Of a stretch of 64,000 bases of DNA, positions 10,810 to 20,606 are shown piece by piece. Source of the DNA: Tilletia caries. Lineage: Eukaryota > Basidiomycota > Exobasidiomycetes > Tilletiales > Tilletiaceae. Where the stretch lies: the NCBI GenBank assembly GCA_032718865.1, contig JALUTQ010000010.1, forward strand, positions 124,001 through 188,000, in the 5' to 3' direction. Position numbers and translations under genes: made by a program. The notes under the pieces are model-generated. The model was not told the origin of the DNA. It searched no databases and was given only the letters and a program-made list of their open reading frames with translations. How positions within the stretch are numbered: the first letter of the stretch is position 1; every line of letters begins with the position of its first letter.

Positions 10810-10829
10810 TGTAAATACGTTCAACAAAA

Positions 10830-11470
10830 AGTCTAGCCAAAATTAAAACAAAAAATCCAGTTAAGATGCCACATTTATTGGAGTGAGCAGACAAAACACG
10901 TGGCGCATTACGTGACAGCTGAAGTGGAGGAATTTAGCGATGCGACACTGTGCGGCGAGTTCGCAACACCATGTTGCAAGATTTTTTTTGTCGATCCCAC
11001 ACCCAGATTTTGCCCGCAAAAAATTATGGGATTGAAGTCATGGCCCATGGGTATGCCGTATGTATGGTTTCACCACATATCCCCGTGGTACAAACGACTC
11101 CATTCTCCAGAATCGTGTTGAAATTCTAATGTTGTTAGACGGCATACTTAGAATCAGACAGAGCTGACCGAGTGACCGTGTGCCTTTATGCTCCCATGCT
11201 CCAGCTTTTCGTTGGACAGCATCTTATTTTCCTTGGCTTATAAAAGCGGGGGGACAGAGGCTTGACGAGGGTAAACGTATGTAAAAATGGACGAGGGGAC
11301 TCTATGAAATTGGGGTACATTAGCTCTGAAATCTTAATATTGGGTAGACGGGGCAGAAAGACGGGGGAGCGGAGCTCTGTCTATGAGTGTATGACGGGGG
11401 AACGGAGATGAATATTGGGCGAGCGTAAGGAAATTGGCTGAGGGGAGCAGAGACTCAGATAACGAACGGA
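10830..11470. other. no recognisable feature
   Basis: AT-rich, then mixed sequence between the unclassified element and the Helitron fragment. I see no gene, intron signal or repeat shared with the rest of the window. Confidence 0.4.
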
Positions 11471-11477
11471 CTAATTT

Positions 11478-11753
11478 ATGGGCGAGCGGACTGACCCGTT
11501 GGACGTTTGTACATTGGCAGCAGCCACAATGCACGCACAGTTCACGGACGCTCAAAAAGCAGTCTACGAGACTCTCACCTCTACCGCTGAAGGATCTGCG
11601 ACTGATCCGCGCGTGTTCTCCATTAGACCAGGAGGGTGCGGGAAGACGTTCGTCGAGAATGCTCTTCGCGGACAAGGACGCATCGCGTTGGCAGTCGCAG
11701 CTTCTGAAATCGCTGCACTGCTGCTGGACGGTGGACAAACAGCTCATTATTGA
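11478..11753 (+). pseudogene. Helitron helicase (Pif1-like) fragment
   Basis: The frame encodes the start of a Pif1-type superfamily-1 helicase as found in Helitron RepHel proteins. It has FTDAQKAVYETL, then the Walker A region RPGGCGKTF and ALAVAASEIAALLLDGGQTAH. The usual GPGGTGKT is changed to RPGGCGKT, and everything after the GGQTAH motif is missing. The break coincides with the start of Harbinger sequence, suggesting that element jumped in or that the two were joined by rearrangement. Confidence 0.75.
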
Positions 11754-11759
11754 TTCAAG

Positions 11760-13228
11760 ATCCCTTTCGTGGTGCAGGGCGATTCCGTTTGCGTCATGAG
11801 GGCACAGTCCACAGAGGCAGCGCTGCTTCGAAAAACTTCAGTAGCAGACCGGTCCTCAACGAGCGGCGTACGCCCCGCGGAATGGAGCGCCTGGTCGACC
11901 GACTTCATCGTCTTCAAAGCTCGACTGCTTTTGGAGATGCGATCTTCTACCGTCACCTGGTACGGATGAAGCCGGACGCCTTCGACACGATCGTCAAGTT
12001 GCTGGAGCCGCACGATATTTTCGCCGTCAAAGACCCTCGACGGGCAGGAGCTTCGGTTGCCGAGCAAGCGGCCGTTGCGTTCTACTGGTTGGGTAGATAC
12101 GGTAACGGAGGCGGCGTTTGTCTGCGGCTGCGCGGAAGGATCGGTCGTCAAGTACGTGGGCTCGGTCTGCAAGGGCTTGTACGACATGCGGGATCAAACA
12201 CTCTGCTGGGCAAGCGAAGAGGAGAAGGAGATTGCCAAAGCATGGGTCGCTTCCCAGTCAGACTGTGTCGACTTCAGCGGCGGATACTCGATGGTAGACG
12301 GGAGCCTGGTTCCTTTGGCGTTCAAGCCCGGCAAGAAGGCGTATCATCGCGAATACTTCGACCGCAAATCGCAATACTCCCTCAACATTCAGCTCGTCGT
12401 TTTGCCAACAACCTATCGAGTTATCGACTACGTCGTCGGCTACAAGGGGGCGACACAAGACTCTCGAGGTTTTGCCGCAAGCGACATCATGAAGCGGCCT
12501 GGGATCTATCTGTAGGCGGGTGAGTTTGTCTGGACGGACGGGGGCTATGGATTGGCGGAACACACATGCGGACCCTACGATCACGTAGTCGGCAGTCGCT
12601 GCCAAATCCAGGGACTTCCGTCGGTTCAACTACGCGGTCAGCAAGGTCAGAGTCCGATCCGAGCACGCGTTCGGCTACTTCAAAGGTCGGTTTCAATGCC
12701 TTCGAGGACTGCGGCAACTCGTGAGGGACAAAGTGGATCACGATCGGATTACTACGACGATTGTGGGTGCGCTCGTTGCACACAACCTTGCCTTGCGATG
12801 GGATGGAGTGGAAGAGCGTCGAACGTTCATTGACCTATCCATGCTGTCGGAAGAGGCCGCTAAGGCCTGGGAAGACCTGGATCAAGGCAACACCGATCAG
12901 ACCGCATTGGAACGGGAAGCCTGGACAAGCCGCGTCAATGCTTACGAAGCTAGGGCATCTACAACCCGGGACCGTCTCCAGGGTCAGTCGCATACTCAAC
13001 GTGACCAAGATCGCAGGCTAGGCGCCAAAGCCGTGCGCGAGAAGCTCCACAAGGCCTTGTTTACTGCCAAAAACTGGGAATTCGAGGACACCACGGAGCA
13101 ATCGCGACTGCACGATCGGACCGAGGAAGAGTACCAGCGCTGGCTGGCCAAGAGGGCCGAAGCAGCAGCTAACAGGCGTGCACTAAGACAACAACAAGCT
13201 CGGGGTCGGGGCCGAGGACGCGGATAAG
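11760..13228 (+). pseudogene. PIF/Harbinger transposase, frameshifted
   Basis: The three parts of a DDE_Tnp_4 (HARBI1-type) transposase are spread over frames. The N-terminal helical part (about 11880-12100) has FDTIVKLLEPHDIF and AVAFYWLGRYGNG. The core (about 12100-12512) has SMVDGSLVPL with the first Asp, and is followed by a TAG stop at about 12513. Then come FVWTDGGYGL (second Asp) and, in another frame, VRSEHAFGYFKGRF (catalytic Glu). A long charged C-terminal tail ends in GRGRGRG. At least two frame changes and one stop show it is dead. The accessory gene lies convergently at 13.6-14.4 kb, the same layout as the complete element at 19.6-23.3 kb. Confidence 0.85.
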
Positions 13229-13586
13229 TTCGAGGTCGCGGGCGCGGGCGTGGAGGTGCTGGAGCGGCCGGAGCTGCGTGACAAGCAAGGGCTGATGGCG
13301 CGGGCGTGACAGTACTATTCTGAGACACGATTATAATCAACGGGGCCATTCTGGAATGGGATACGATTACAATAAATGTAGCATGGCATTGATACGTCTT
13401 GAAGATGGTGCAAAGGTAGAACTTGAGAAGGTCGGCGAGATGAAAGATCGATGAGATAAGTAGAGTGAAGAGCCAGGAGAGAGAACCAAAGTCGAGATTG
13501 CGGGTTGCGTGTGGAGAGGGAAAGCGTGAACGAGATGAGGCATTAAGAGGGAAAGATTGAAGATGGAGAGAATGGAGATCACGCAT

Positions 13587-14405
13587 TCAAGGACGGCCCA
13601 TAGCACCAGATGCACTTCCGGGGGTGATGTGTTGAAGAATCATCGCGACCATGTCGACTTTGTTCATGAAGGTGTCGACGCGACTGATAAGTTGTGCGAT
13701 AGCTTGGGCGTTGCTGCTGGCAAGCTGCGCGATGGCCAGGGCGTTGCTCGTGGTCTGCGTGTGGATGACGTCCAGCTTGTTGATGATGGCATCCATGCGT
13801 CGATCCAAGAACTCCTTGTCCTTCTCGCGGTCTTGTGAACGATCTTGTGAACGATCTTGTGAACGAAGCTCGAATCGCAATCGTTTGGTCTATTCCTTCT
13901 TGGACATGAACTTGGACCGATGTTCACGGTCCTCGACAAAGTATCGTCCGAAGTCGTCAACGACCTTGTCGGAAGCACCGGACCTGCCAGTTTTGGAAGG
14001 AGACTTGCTGCCGTTGGACTTGAAGTCAGAACGATCGACAGCCTTGCCTTTCTCGTCCTTGACAGTAGTCTTGGAAGCGGGTTCTCTCTGAACGGATCTC
14101 TTGGCCAATGGGATCGTTCTCGCTGGCATCGATCAGCCGGGACATCTGCGGGAGAGAACGAGCGGGGAGGTGAAGCTTGCTCGAAGACGCTGTGGTGGAT
14201 GCACGAGGCGTAGACATTGAGCTGTCCATATCGATGTCTTGATCTTCCTCATCGTCTGATTCGTATCGTCGTTTGGCTCGGCGAGCTGCTACCTGGGAAA
14301 GTAATCCGAGTCCAACGATGCCGCCTTCATTGTCGATATCGTCCTCCGAAAAGACGTCCTCGGTTGCAACCGGTGAGCTTGTGTCCTCGTCAACCTGACT
14401 TGGTG
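13587..14405 (-). pseudogene. Harbinger accessory-type protein, decayed
   Basis: Minus-strand frames encode an acidic segment (DEEDQDIDMDSSMSTPRAST), a Lys/Ser-rich segment (KTTVKDEKGKAVDR) and a helical C-terminus. The last has a triple SQDR repeat and a coiled-coil-like run (LDRRMDAIINKLDVIHTQ). There is a frameshift near 14110 and an in-frame TAG near 13890. The position, convergent to the transposase, matches the Myb/SANT accessory protein of PIF/Harbinger elements, but the Myb part is not visible here. It seems cut off at about 14410 by the Gypsy fragment. Confidence 0.5.
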
Positions 14406-14439
14406 TGCCTTGGGGCTTGATTTCGCCAGCGCCAGTGAC

Positions 14440-15530
14440 CAGCTTGGAAGGGTCGGATTTCCGCGGCCGTGTACCCTCCGTGACCTGTACCATGCGCTCG
14501 GGCTCTTCGGGTATTACCGGGCCTTTGTGCCGAACTTTGCTTCCGTTGCTGCGCCTATGTCGCAGCTGACGCAAGGTTGGCGGTGCGATAGAGTCGGCGA
14601 GCGGTACCAGCTGGTGGGCTCGGATGGCGTCGCTGCGTCGGCTTCTCGTGTCGAGATTCTGTAGGCTGACGCGCAGCAGTCGGCGTTCGACCGGCTGAAA
14701 GATGTCATTGCCTCCCCTCCTGTCCTCGCCCACCCTGACCCAACCCGACCATACCTCCTCTATGTGGACGCCAGCAAGGAGGGGTTTGGCGCTGTGTTGC
14801 ACCAGGTCTTCGAGCTCGACGATGGTCCCACGATGTTCTCTCTGGCCGCGCGGCTCCTTCCGCCGACGGTTACGAAGGAGCGTTGGCGGACCTGGTTGTC
14901 CCGAGATAGGTTGTTCGGGCCAATGTTGAAGTCGCTGGAGGGGGGCGACGCTGCTGCTGATGATTGGATTGTGGAGGAAGGGGTCCTCGTCCGTCGGGTA
15001 GATGGGATCTTGGTGTTGCCGGAGGATGGATTGCCGTTCATCCTTCGTGCGGCTCACGATTCTGCCGGGCACTTCGGCTTCTCGAAGACGTTCCTGCGTG
15101 TGCGGCGCGACTTCTGGCGCCCTGGCCTCTCTGTCGCTGTCCGCGCGTGGGTGCGCCACTGCGCTATCTGTGTCTCGATGAAGCTACAGCGTCGGACTGG
15201 CGAGCTGGATGTAGGTCGGGACGCGACTACCCCGTTCGAGGAGATCTCGATTGACCTGCTGTTGGGCTTTCCACGATCGCGGGCGGGGAACGATGCGGTG
15301 TTGGTGATCCTTGATTTGTTTTCGCGCCTTTTGCTGTTGGAGCCGTGTTCAGCGTCGATGACGGCTAAGGACATTGCCTCCATCCTGAGTGACCGGGTGT
15401 TGCGGTTGGGTTGGCGGCCACGCCGGTTGATTCCGGATTCTGAGGCGCGTTTGACCGGCGCTGTTATGAGTCACCTCGCGGCTTCTCTCCAGGCCGAGCT
15501 CCAACCGTCCCTCCCTCACCACCACTGCCG
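14440..15530 (+). pseudogene. Ty3/Gypsy pol fragment (RT end, RNase H, integrase)
   Basis: From 14480 the frame reads DLYHALGLFGYYRAFVPNF (end of RT), a TAG near 14662, then LLYVDASKEGFGAVLHQ (start of RNase H). A deletion follows to an integrase with the HHCC zinc finger (AAHDSAGHFG...HCAIC) and core (EISIDLLLGFPRS, LVILDLFSR). The last usable catalytic part ends around SDRVLRLGWRP. LTRs are not visible. The 3' side abuts a Copia gag fragment in the opposite orientation at about 15530. Confidence 0.85.
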
Positions 15531-15690
15531 CGGTGGCGCCTTCGACCGGTGGTTTTCCTGGCACGATTGCCTTCCACAGTCCCTTGCCCTTGAGAGTCTG
15601 CTTAACTCGGTACGACCAGGAGGAGTAGTTCTCCTTCGAGAGATGGGAAATGGTTTTCAAGACCTCCTCGTCTTGACGTTCTGTCGACAT
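15530..15690 (-). pseudogene. Ty1/Copia gag N-terminus
   Basis: From the ATG at 15690 the frame encodes a typical Copia gag start with LSKENYSSWSYRVKQTLKGK and GLWKAI, then loses similarity at the junction with the Gypsy fragment. The 8 bases upstream of the ATG lead into a primer-binding site, and beyond that is LTR-like sequence ending in CA (about 15737-15835). So the fragment keeps the LTR end, primer site and gag start in natural order. Confidence 0.75.
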
Positions 15691-15697
15691 CTCGTCC

Positions 15698-15736
15698 TCT
15701 GTAGCTCAGTGGAAGAGCCTTGGACTCATAATCTAT
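15698..15736 (-). other. Copia primer-binding site complementary to a 5' half of tRNA-Met
   Basis: On the plus strand this reads as the D-arm and anticodon arm of an elongator tRNA-Met: GTAGCTCAGTGGAAGAGC, then GGACTCATAATC with CAT as anticodon. In the Copia orientation it is the complement, placed between LTR and gag, exactly where a primer-binding site belongs. Priming by a tRNA half cut in the anticodon loop is known for Copia-type elements. There is no 3' half, so it is not a tRNA gene. Confidence 0.7.
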
Positions 15737-15837
15737 GGAAACTGACGTCTTGTTGTATTGGAGATGAGGGAGGAGGGAAAACAGGAGGAAGATACAGGGA
15801 CAGGCTGGCCTCCACCTCCACTAGCTACCGGCTCTCA

Positions 15838-16400
15838 CAAGCATGGCAGGAAATTTCCCGGAGCACGGAGCTGACCTCTGGGCGTTGCAGAAAATTCCCC
15901 GGAGTACGGAGCAAATACCTGTGAAATGTGACGGTGTACCACGGCGTCTGGGGCGCTCCGGGGCCTCCACATTTTTCTCATCAGGAAGGTATTGTCCCAT
16001 AAACACGGATATTGAGTTTTGTGGCGATTCCACAATTCAATTTCACAATCTCATCTCGCAGTCTAAATCTCGCCAAAACAGCTTTCCAAGAGCTCTCAGA
16101 CTGTTCTCTTAAGCATAGATGTTACAAGCTTGATCACGAGCATACACATTTCTGAAATCGTACCATGTTTCGAAATTATGAGATCATCTCCCGGAGTACG
16201 GAGCTCCCCCGGATTATCCGGGCTCCGAAGCTGCGGAGTACGGAGTAGACTTTCTGAAACACTTTCTAATTTGACGGAGCACGGAGTAAGTTTTCTCTGG
16301 TGCTCCTCATCTTGACGCAGTACGGAGTAAGATGCTGGACGCTGGTGTGACTCTGAAAAGAGACGGAGCACGGAGCACCACAGAAAGTCAGCGGAGCGCC
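15838..16400. repeat. hAT left subterminal repeats (copy 2 of the GGAGTACGGAG family)
   Basis: Collinear with 2735-3205 (see that entry), with the same AT-rich core and the same clusters of GGAGTACGGAG. It truncates the Copia LTR on its left. Confidence 0.8.
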
Positions 16401-16472
16401 CCGGGCTCATCCTTAGCGCGTCCACTGCCTCCCTGACCTCTTCCTCCTCCCCCTGCTGCCCCTCCCTCAAGC

Positions 16473-17919
16473 GTGACGCGCAGGCTCGGCACCTCCGTCT
16501 GGGCCCACTTCAACGCGCCTGTCGACGACAAGGCTCAGTGCAAGTACTGCTCGACGAAGATCACCTCCAAGGACGACCACAGCATCGGTGAGTCTCTCCA
16601 TACTCCTTTCTTTGTTGCTCGCACGCACCACAAGGGCCTCATCACTGATCATTCATTCCTCATCTCTACGCGTCGCCACAGGCACCAGCCCGCTCTTGCG
16701 GCACTACGAGCGGAAGCACAAAGCGGAGCCGAGTCAGCCCAAGCTCTCCTTCACCGCCTTCGACCCCGAGAAAGCGCTGATCAAGCCGCACGAGTTCATC
16801 CTCGGAGATCAGCAGGCCTTCACGGTCACCGAGTCAGCGCCCTTCATCGCCTTTGTTCAGGCACTTCGGCCCGGCTTCCAGCTCCCTTCGGCCGATACCG
16901 TCCGTCGCCAGCTGCTCCAGACGGAAAAGCACAGGGAGCACCAGCTCAAGAGGCACTCGTCTACCATTGACTCCCAGCTCAGCATCACGACGGACGGATG
17001 GTCTGTGCCCAACGGAGACCATTACCTCGGGGTCACAGCGCACTGGATCGATCAAGACTTCAAACCGGAGGCCGTCCTCATCGGCTTCCTTCTCTTCCAC
17101 TCTCCTCACACAGCAGCGAACGCGTTGGAACTCATTTGGAACCTTCTTGGACGATGGGGCCTTAGGGAGCAGGTACGCGCCTGCGTCACCGACAACACGG
17201 CTTCCGCCTACAACGTCAGCGCGCTCTTGAGCTCAGCGGTTTTTCCCCGTCCCTTTGGGCAGATGCGTTGCCGAGCTTAACTGCTCCAGCTCGTCGTCGA
17301 GGACGGTCTCAAGGATGCGCGAGTCAAGCTGGCGATCGAGCGCGTCTGTGCCCTCTCTACCAAGCACACAAGTCTGCTCCCATGTAAGCTGCTCTGGAGG
17401 CTGCATGCACGCGGTGGGAGCCTCAGTACCGATGTCCCTTGCTCCCTTCCGCGACATGGAAGTGCGGCGGAACTTGACGTTTACGATGATAGAAGCCTTG
17501 CTCCCTATACGACAAGCGATCACGTACCTCCAAGGCTCCAGCAGTCCAACCGAGACTTCAAGGAGCTGGCGTTCCCGCACAGCGTGTGGGACGAGTTTGA
17601 CGAGCTCGTCACGGTGCTCCGACCCTTTCAACTCTCGACTGATTGGCTCCAAGGCCAGCGCTACCAGGCTCTCAGCAAACTGCTCCAGATGCACGACGTG
17701 CTCGTGACCTAGCTGTCCGTTATGGAAGGCGCGCTGGAAACGGATCTGGGCAAGAAGCTGGCCCTCCTCCTCTCTTCCGGCTTCGAGAATCGTCGCGAGC
17801 TCATCGCTGGCTACTCCTTGACTCAGTGGGCAGGAGTTCTGGACCCGACAGTCAAAGACAAGCTTTTGAACAAGCACGAAAATGCTGAAGCAATGATGGA
17901 CGAGATGTGTGTGTTCTAA
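16473..17919 (+). pseudogene. hAT-family transposase
   Basis: Exon 1 encodes a BED-type zinc finger: SVWAHFNAPVDDKAQCKYC, then HYERKH after a 94-nt GTGAGT...CACAG intron (16588-16681). Exon 2 continues with LSITTDGWSVPNGDHYLGVT and VTDNTASAYNV, the conserved central part of hAT transposases. A TAA near 17278 and later frame changes break the rest, though pieces of the C-terminal part (VWDEFDELVTVLRPFQLSTD and the following helical segment) remain in other frames to about 17919. hAT transposases cut and paste DNA with 8-bp duplications. This copy is dead. Confidence 0.85.
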
Positions 17920-17924
17920 AGATG

Positions 17925-18160
17925 GGCGCGGAGTAAGCCCCAGAGTGGGTTCCCGGAGTTCCCCGACTAGTCGGGGCCTCACTCCGGGGGAGTACGGAGT
18001 GCATTTTCGAGGATTTACTCCCGCTGATTGGATTCTGCAGGAGCACGGAGCGCAAGCCTGTCATGTCCCCGGAGTACGGAGTACGGTAAGGGCTGGAGCT
18101 AACTTTTTGCCGGAGTACGGAGTGACTAGCTCGAATGCCAGACGGAGTGCGGAGTTTCCC
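17925..18160. repeat. hAT right subterminal repeats
   Basis: GGAGTACGGAGT occurs four times with variants and begins with the block CGGAGTAAGCCCC, also present at 2611 where the family copy 1 begins. It fades into AT-rich sequence after 18180. Confidence 0.7.
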
Positions 18161-18489
18161 CGAAACTCCGGGGCGTTGCCTTTTTCAAAATCAAGTCGCA
18201 ATTTTAAAAATTTCAGTCAGAAATGGTAATAATTTTGTTCCGATTTCAAAAAAATGGAAATTGGCAAAATTCTTTTTCAGATTTCTCATTTGGGTGCTTA
18301 TTGTGTGTTGTTGAGCTCTACGACCGCCAACGATGATTCTGTCCCCTGTCGAACAAACACATGGATGGAAGAGCGGCAATCGATGTAAGGGGTTCATATT
18401 TCTGAGGGAACCGTTCAGCCTGAAGAGAAGGTAGTCAAGACGATGGGTGCAGCTCTAACAGCAGAATAGAACGGGCTACATGTTGTTAT

Positions 18490-18940
18490 CTGGAGAAATG
18501 TGATCGTAGTCTGGGCTTAGAACTATAAAATGGCAGCTGTGTGAAATACAAGGTGGGAAAAGAGGTGACATCGAATACATATTCTAACCTTGAGGAGCTC
18601 GATATAGTACCTCAAAAGCTCCCTACTCTTTTTATAGATGTTAAAGCTATGTAGCATACTAACATTGCCATACTCTGGCTGGAGTAATATGTGTCCATAG
18701 GCCCATTTGCGACCTTCCTAGGCGCCCATGAATTTTTCGACGTCGCTCAGGTGACAGGATCACAGGATTACCATAGCTGAAACTTAACTTTGGCTGTCAA
18801 CCGCCATTTTCAGCAGAGGACTACACAAGGAATCGCTAGATACCAATTTCATGTGTATTTTGCTGTGTGGTCGTGTGTGTTGTCAAGGAGGGAAAATCTC
18901 AAAATTGTTATGGTACGAAGTTATACAGAACTTTGTTTAT
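18490..18940. repeat. partial copy of the Tc1/mariner-type MITE found at 41.4-42.3 kb
   Basis: Collinear similarity by eye to the element at 41382-42336. Shared blocks are GATCTTAGTCTGGG-like sequence, GGCAGCYGTGTGAAA, GGCTGTCAACCGCCA, ACAAGGAATCGCT and the right end with AAAATTGTT and TGGTAC. It is diverged and lacks a good left end. Confidence 0.6.
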
Positions 18941-19630
18941 TCTGTCTATATGATTCTTGGCCGAGAAAGCCAAATATGTCATTCTGTGGTTTAAAATTTC
19001 TCTGTGTCATTATGTGGTATTCGGAGGTCAGGTGTGTCATCCTGTGGTATATCTCTCCTATTTCTCAAGTTTTGAGAGACCTCTACAAACTTTCCCGGAG
19101 TGCGGAGTTTCGGGGGAGTAGTCGCGCTCCGTCACCCTATACAAAACGGCTGGTGTGGCATTGGGCACCTGGAGGTGCACTTGGGCAAAAATCGACCCTG
19201 TAGAGCTCCTCGAGAGCCCTTCATAGGGACCCCATGGGAGACTGCAACGTAACCAGACTACGTAACCTCATTTTTCCGCTTTTAAATCGCCCGATCTCCC
19301 ATCAAAAAAAAGTCTGTCTGTCAAAAAGTCTCGGCCGAGAGCGGCTTTCTGTTGCCGGTCCCCTATTTACAACAAACTATACTTTGTCCGCCGGCTGAGA
19401 CCTTCACTTTCACTTTCACTATACTTTGTCCGAAAAAATGCTCACTATCTTCACTTGCCGAGCTCTGGCCGACAGAGTGACTGGCGCAGTGGCACCACAC
19501 AGTGTGCTGCGCATTTGCTGCACACCAAGGAAGCTTGAAAGGTATAAAAAAGCGCCCATCTCGCCCTTTCCTTCCTTTCTGTCCCCCCAGCTCTATACTT
19601 TCACACACCTTGACACCTAACTTGGAAATA
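18940..19630. other. intergenic sequence with a stray GGAGTGCGGAG motif
   Basis: No gene seen. One hAT-type motif occurs near 19098. An unusual (CTTTCA)n-like stretch and a repeated CTATACTTTGTCCG lie near 19376-19433. Confidence 0.4.
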
Positions 19631-20606
19631 GGGATCTTTCGCAATATTCGGTTGGTGCCAGAAATGCATTGTTTAGTCATCTCGTAATCATGCCACGCTG
19701 CGGGCCTGATCATCTTTCGCACCAGGTCGGGCCAGACCCAGATCAGATCAGCATAGATAAGATAAGCACAGCAAAATTTTCTGCCAAGTGACCAAGGCGC
19801 ACCAGGCCCCTTTTCGTCTACAACCACGAGCAGCTTCCCATCCTTTCTTGAGTGAGTATTTCGCTTCGTCGGTCTTCATCACTGTTCATACACTGACAAT
19901 CTCTTTGCTACTCATTCTGCTTTAGATCAATCGTCCTCCGCGCCTGGCTGCTCCTGCCCTGCCCTTGCTGGTCGGCTGTCCCTGCTCGGAATCCCGTGCT
20001 TGTGTCTCGTGAATATCTCTCTCTGCTACTCTCTTCTTCCCTTTGCTGATGATATCCCTTGCCTTCCGCCTTCCGCGTACAGATCCTACATCGGTGCTTC
20101 TCTCTTTGCCGTCCGCGCCCGTGCCCGTGTCGTTGCCGCGCGCTTGTGCCAGCCCCATCATCATCGCCGCTATACGTCATACGACACGGGCACTGGCCAC
20201 CCGCATCTTTCACAACACCACGCTGCGTAATACCCGACATAATATCGAATCTCAGTTGCGCACTTGCGCAGCAAAGATCTGGTTTTGTGCTGGCAGTGGC
20301 CAACTACACGTGGCAGTTGGCACCGCCATGTGGCTTTCTCCTTATCTTATCTATTATCTTCCTCTCCCACTTTTCTCATCACTCACTCCTCTCTCGGCCG
20401 AAAGTCTCTCGCTCTCCTCATCACTTTCGCCTTCCTTCTACTCTTTGTACTTACCTTCCACACGCATTCATATACACATCAAGCCTTTCTTTCCTTTGCA
20501 GTAGCTACACATTACTCTTGCCAGCATAGGTTTGTGGTGAGAGAGAGTCATGATTCGATCACGAGCGTGTCAATGATCCCTAGTACCTATTTGTTGACAC
20601 CTATGA

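Larger units (their letters stand above)
3203..10814. mobile_element. unclassified DNA transposon with CAGCGTCT subterminal repeats
   Basis: The two ends carry a perfect 14-bp inverted repeat (CTCAGGAAAAGTGG at 3213-3226 and its complement at 10796-10809). Just inside each end, CAGCGTCT/AGACGCTG motifs occur in dense clusters. Outer bases are compatible with a TA target duplication but this is not certain. Inside are genes A (minus) and C (plus), related to each other and each ending about 500 bp from the nearest terminus, plus an MFS fragment, an AT-rich island and gene P1. I cannot match it to a named superfamily. It could also be two related elements fused head to head. Confidence 0.5.
15838..18180 (+). 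mobile_element. decayed hAT transposon with GGAGTACGGAG ends
   Basis: A hAT transposase pseudogene sits between two regions rich in GGAGTACGGAG (15838-16400 and 17925-18160). Short repeated subterminal motifs are usual in hAT elements. The exact termini and the 8-bp target duplication could not be fixed. Confidence 0.65.

Noticed and set aside
14026..15159. 377-codon minus-strand frame
   Set aside because: Its upper two thirds are antisense to Gypsy RNase H and integrase. Only the part below about 14400 has its own coding character and was kept as the Harbinger accessory remnant.
15696..15770. tRNA-Met gene
   Set aside because: The D-arm and anticodon arm are present but the 3' half is absent, and the position between a Copia LTR and gag explains it as a primer-binding site.
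20043..20530. Overlapping frames upstream of the Harbinger transposase
   Set aside because: Three frames are open at once in pyrimidine-rich sequence with no recognisable domain. Probably 5' untranslated or first-intron sequence.
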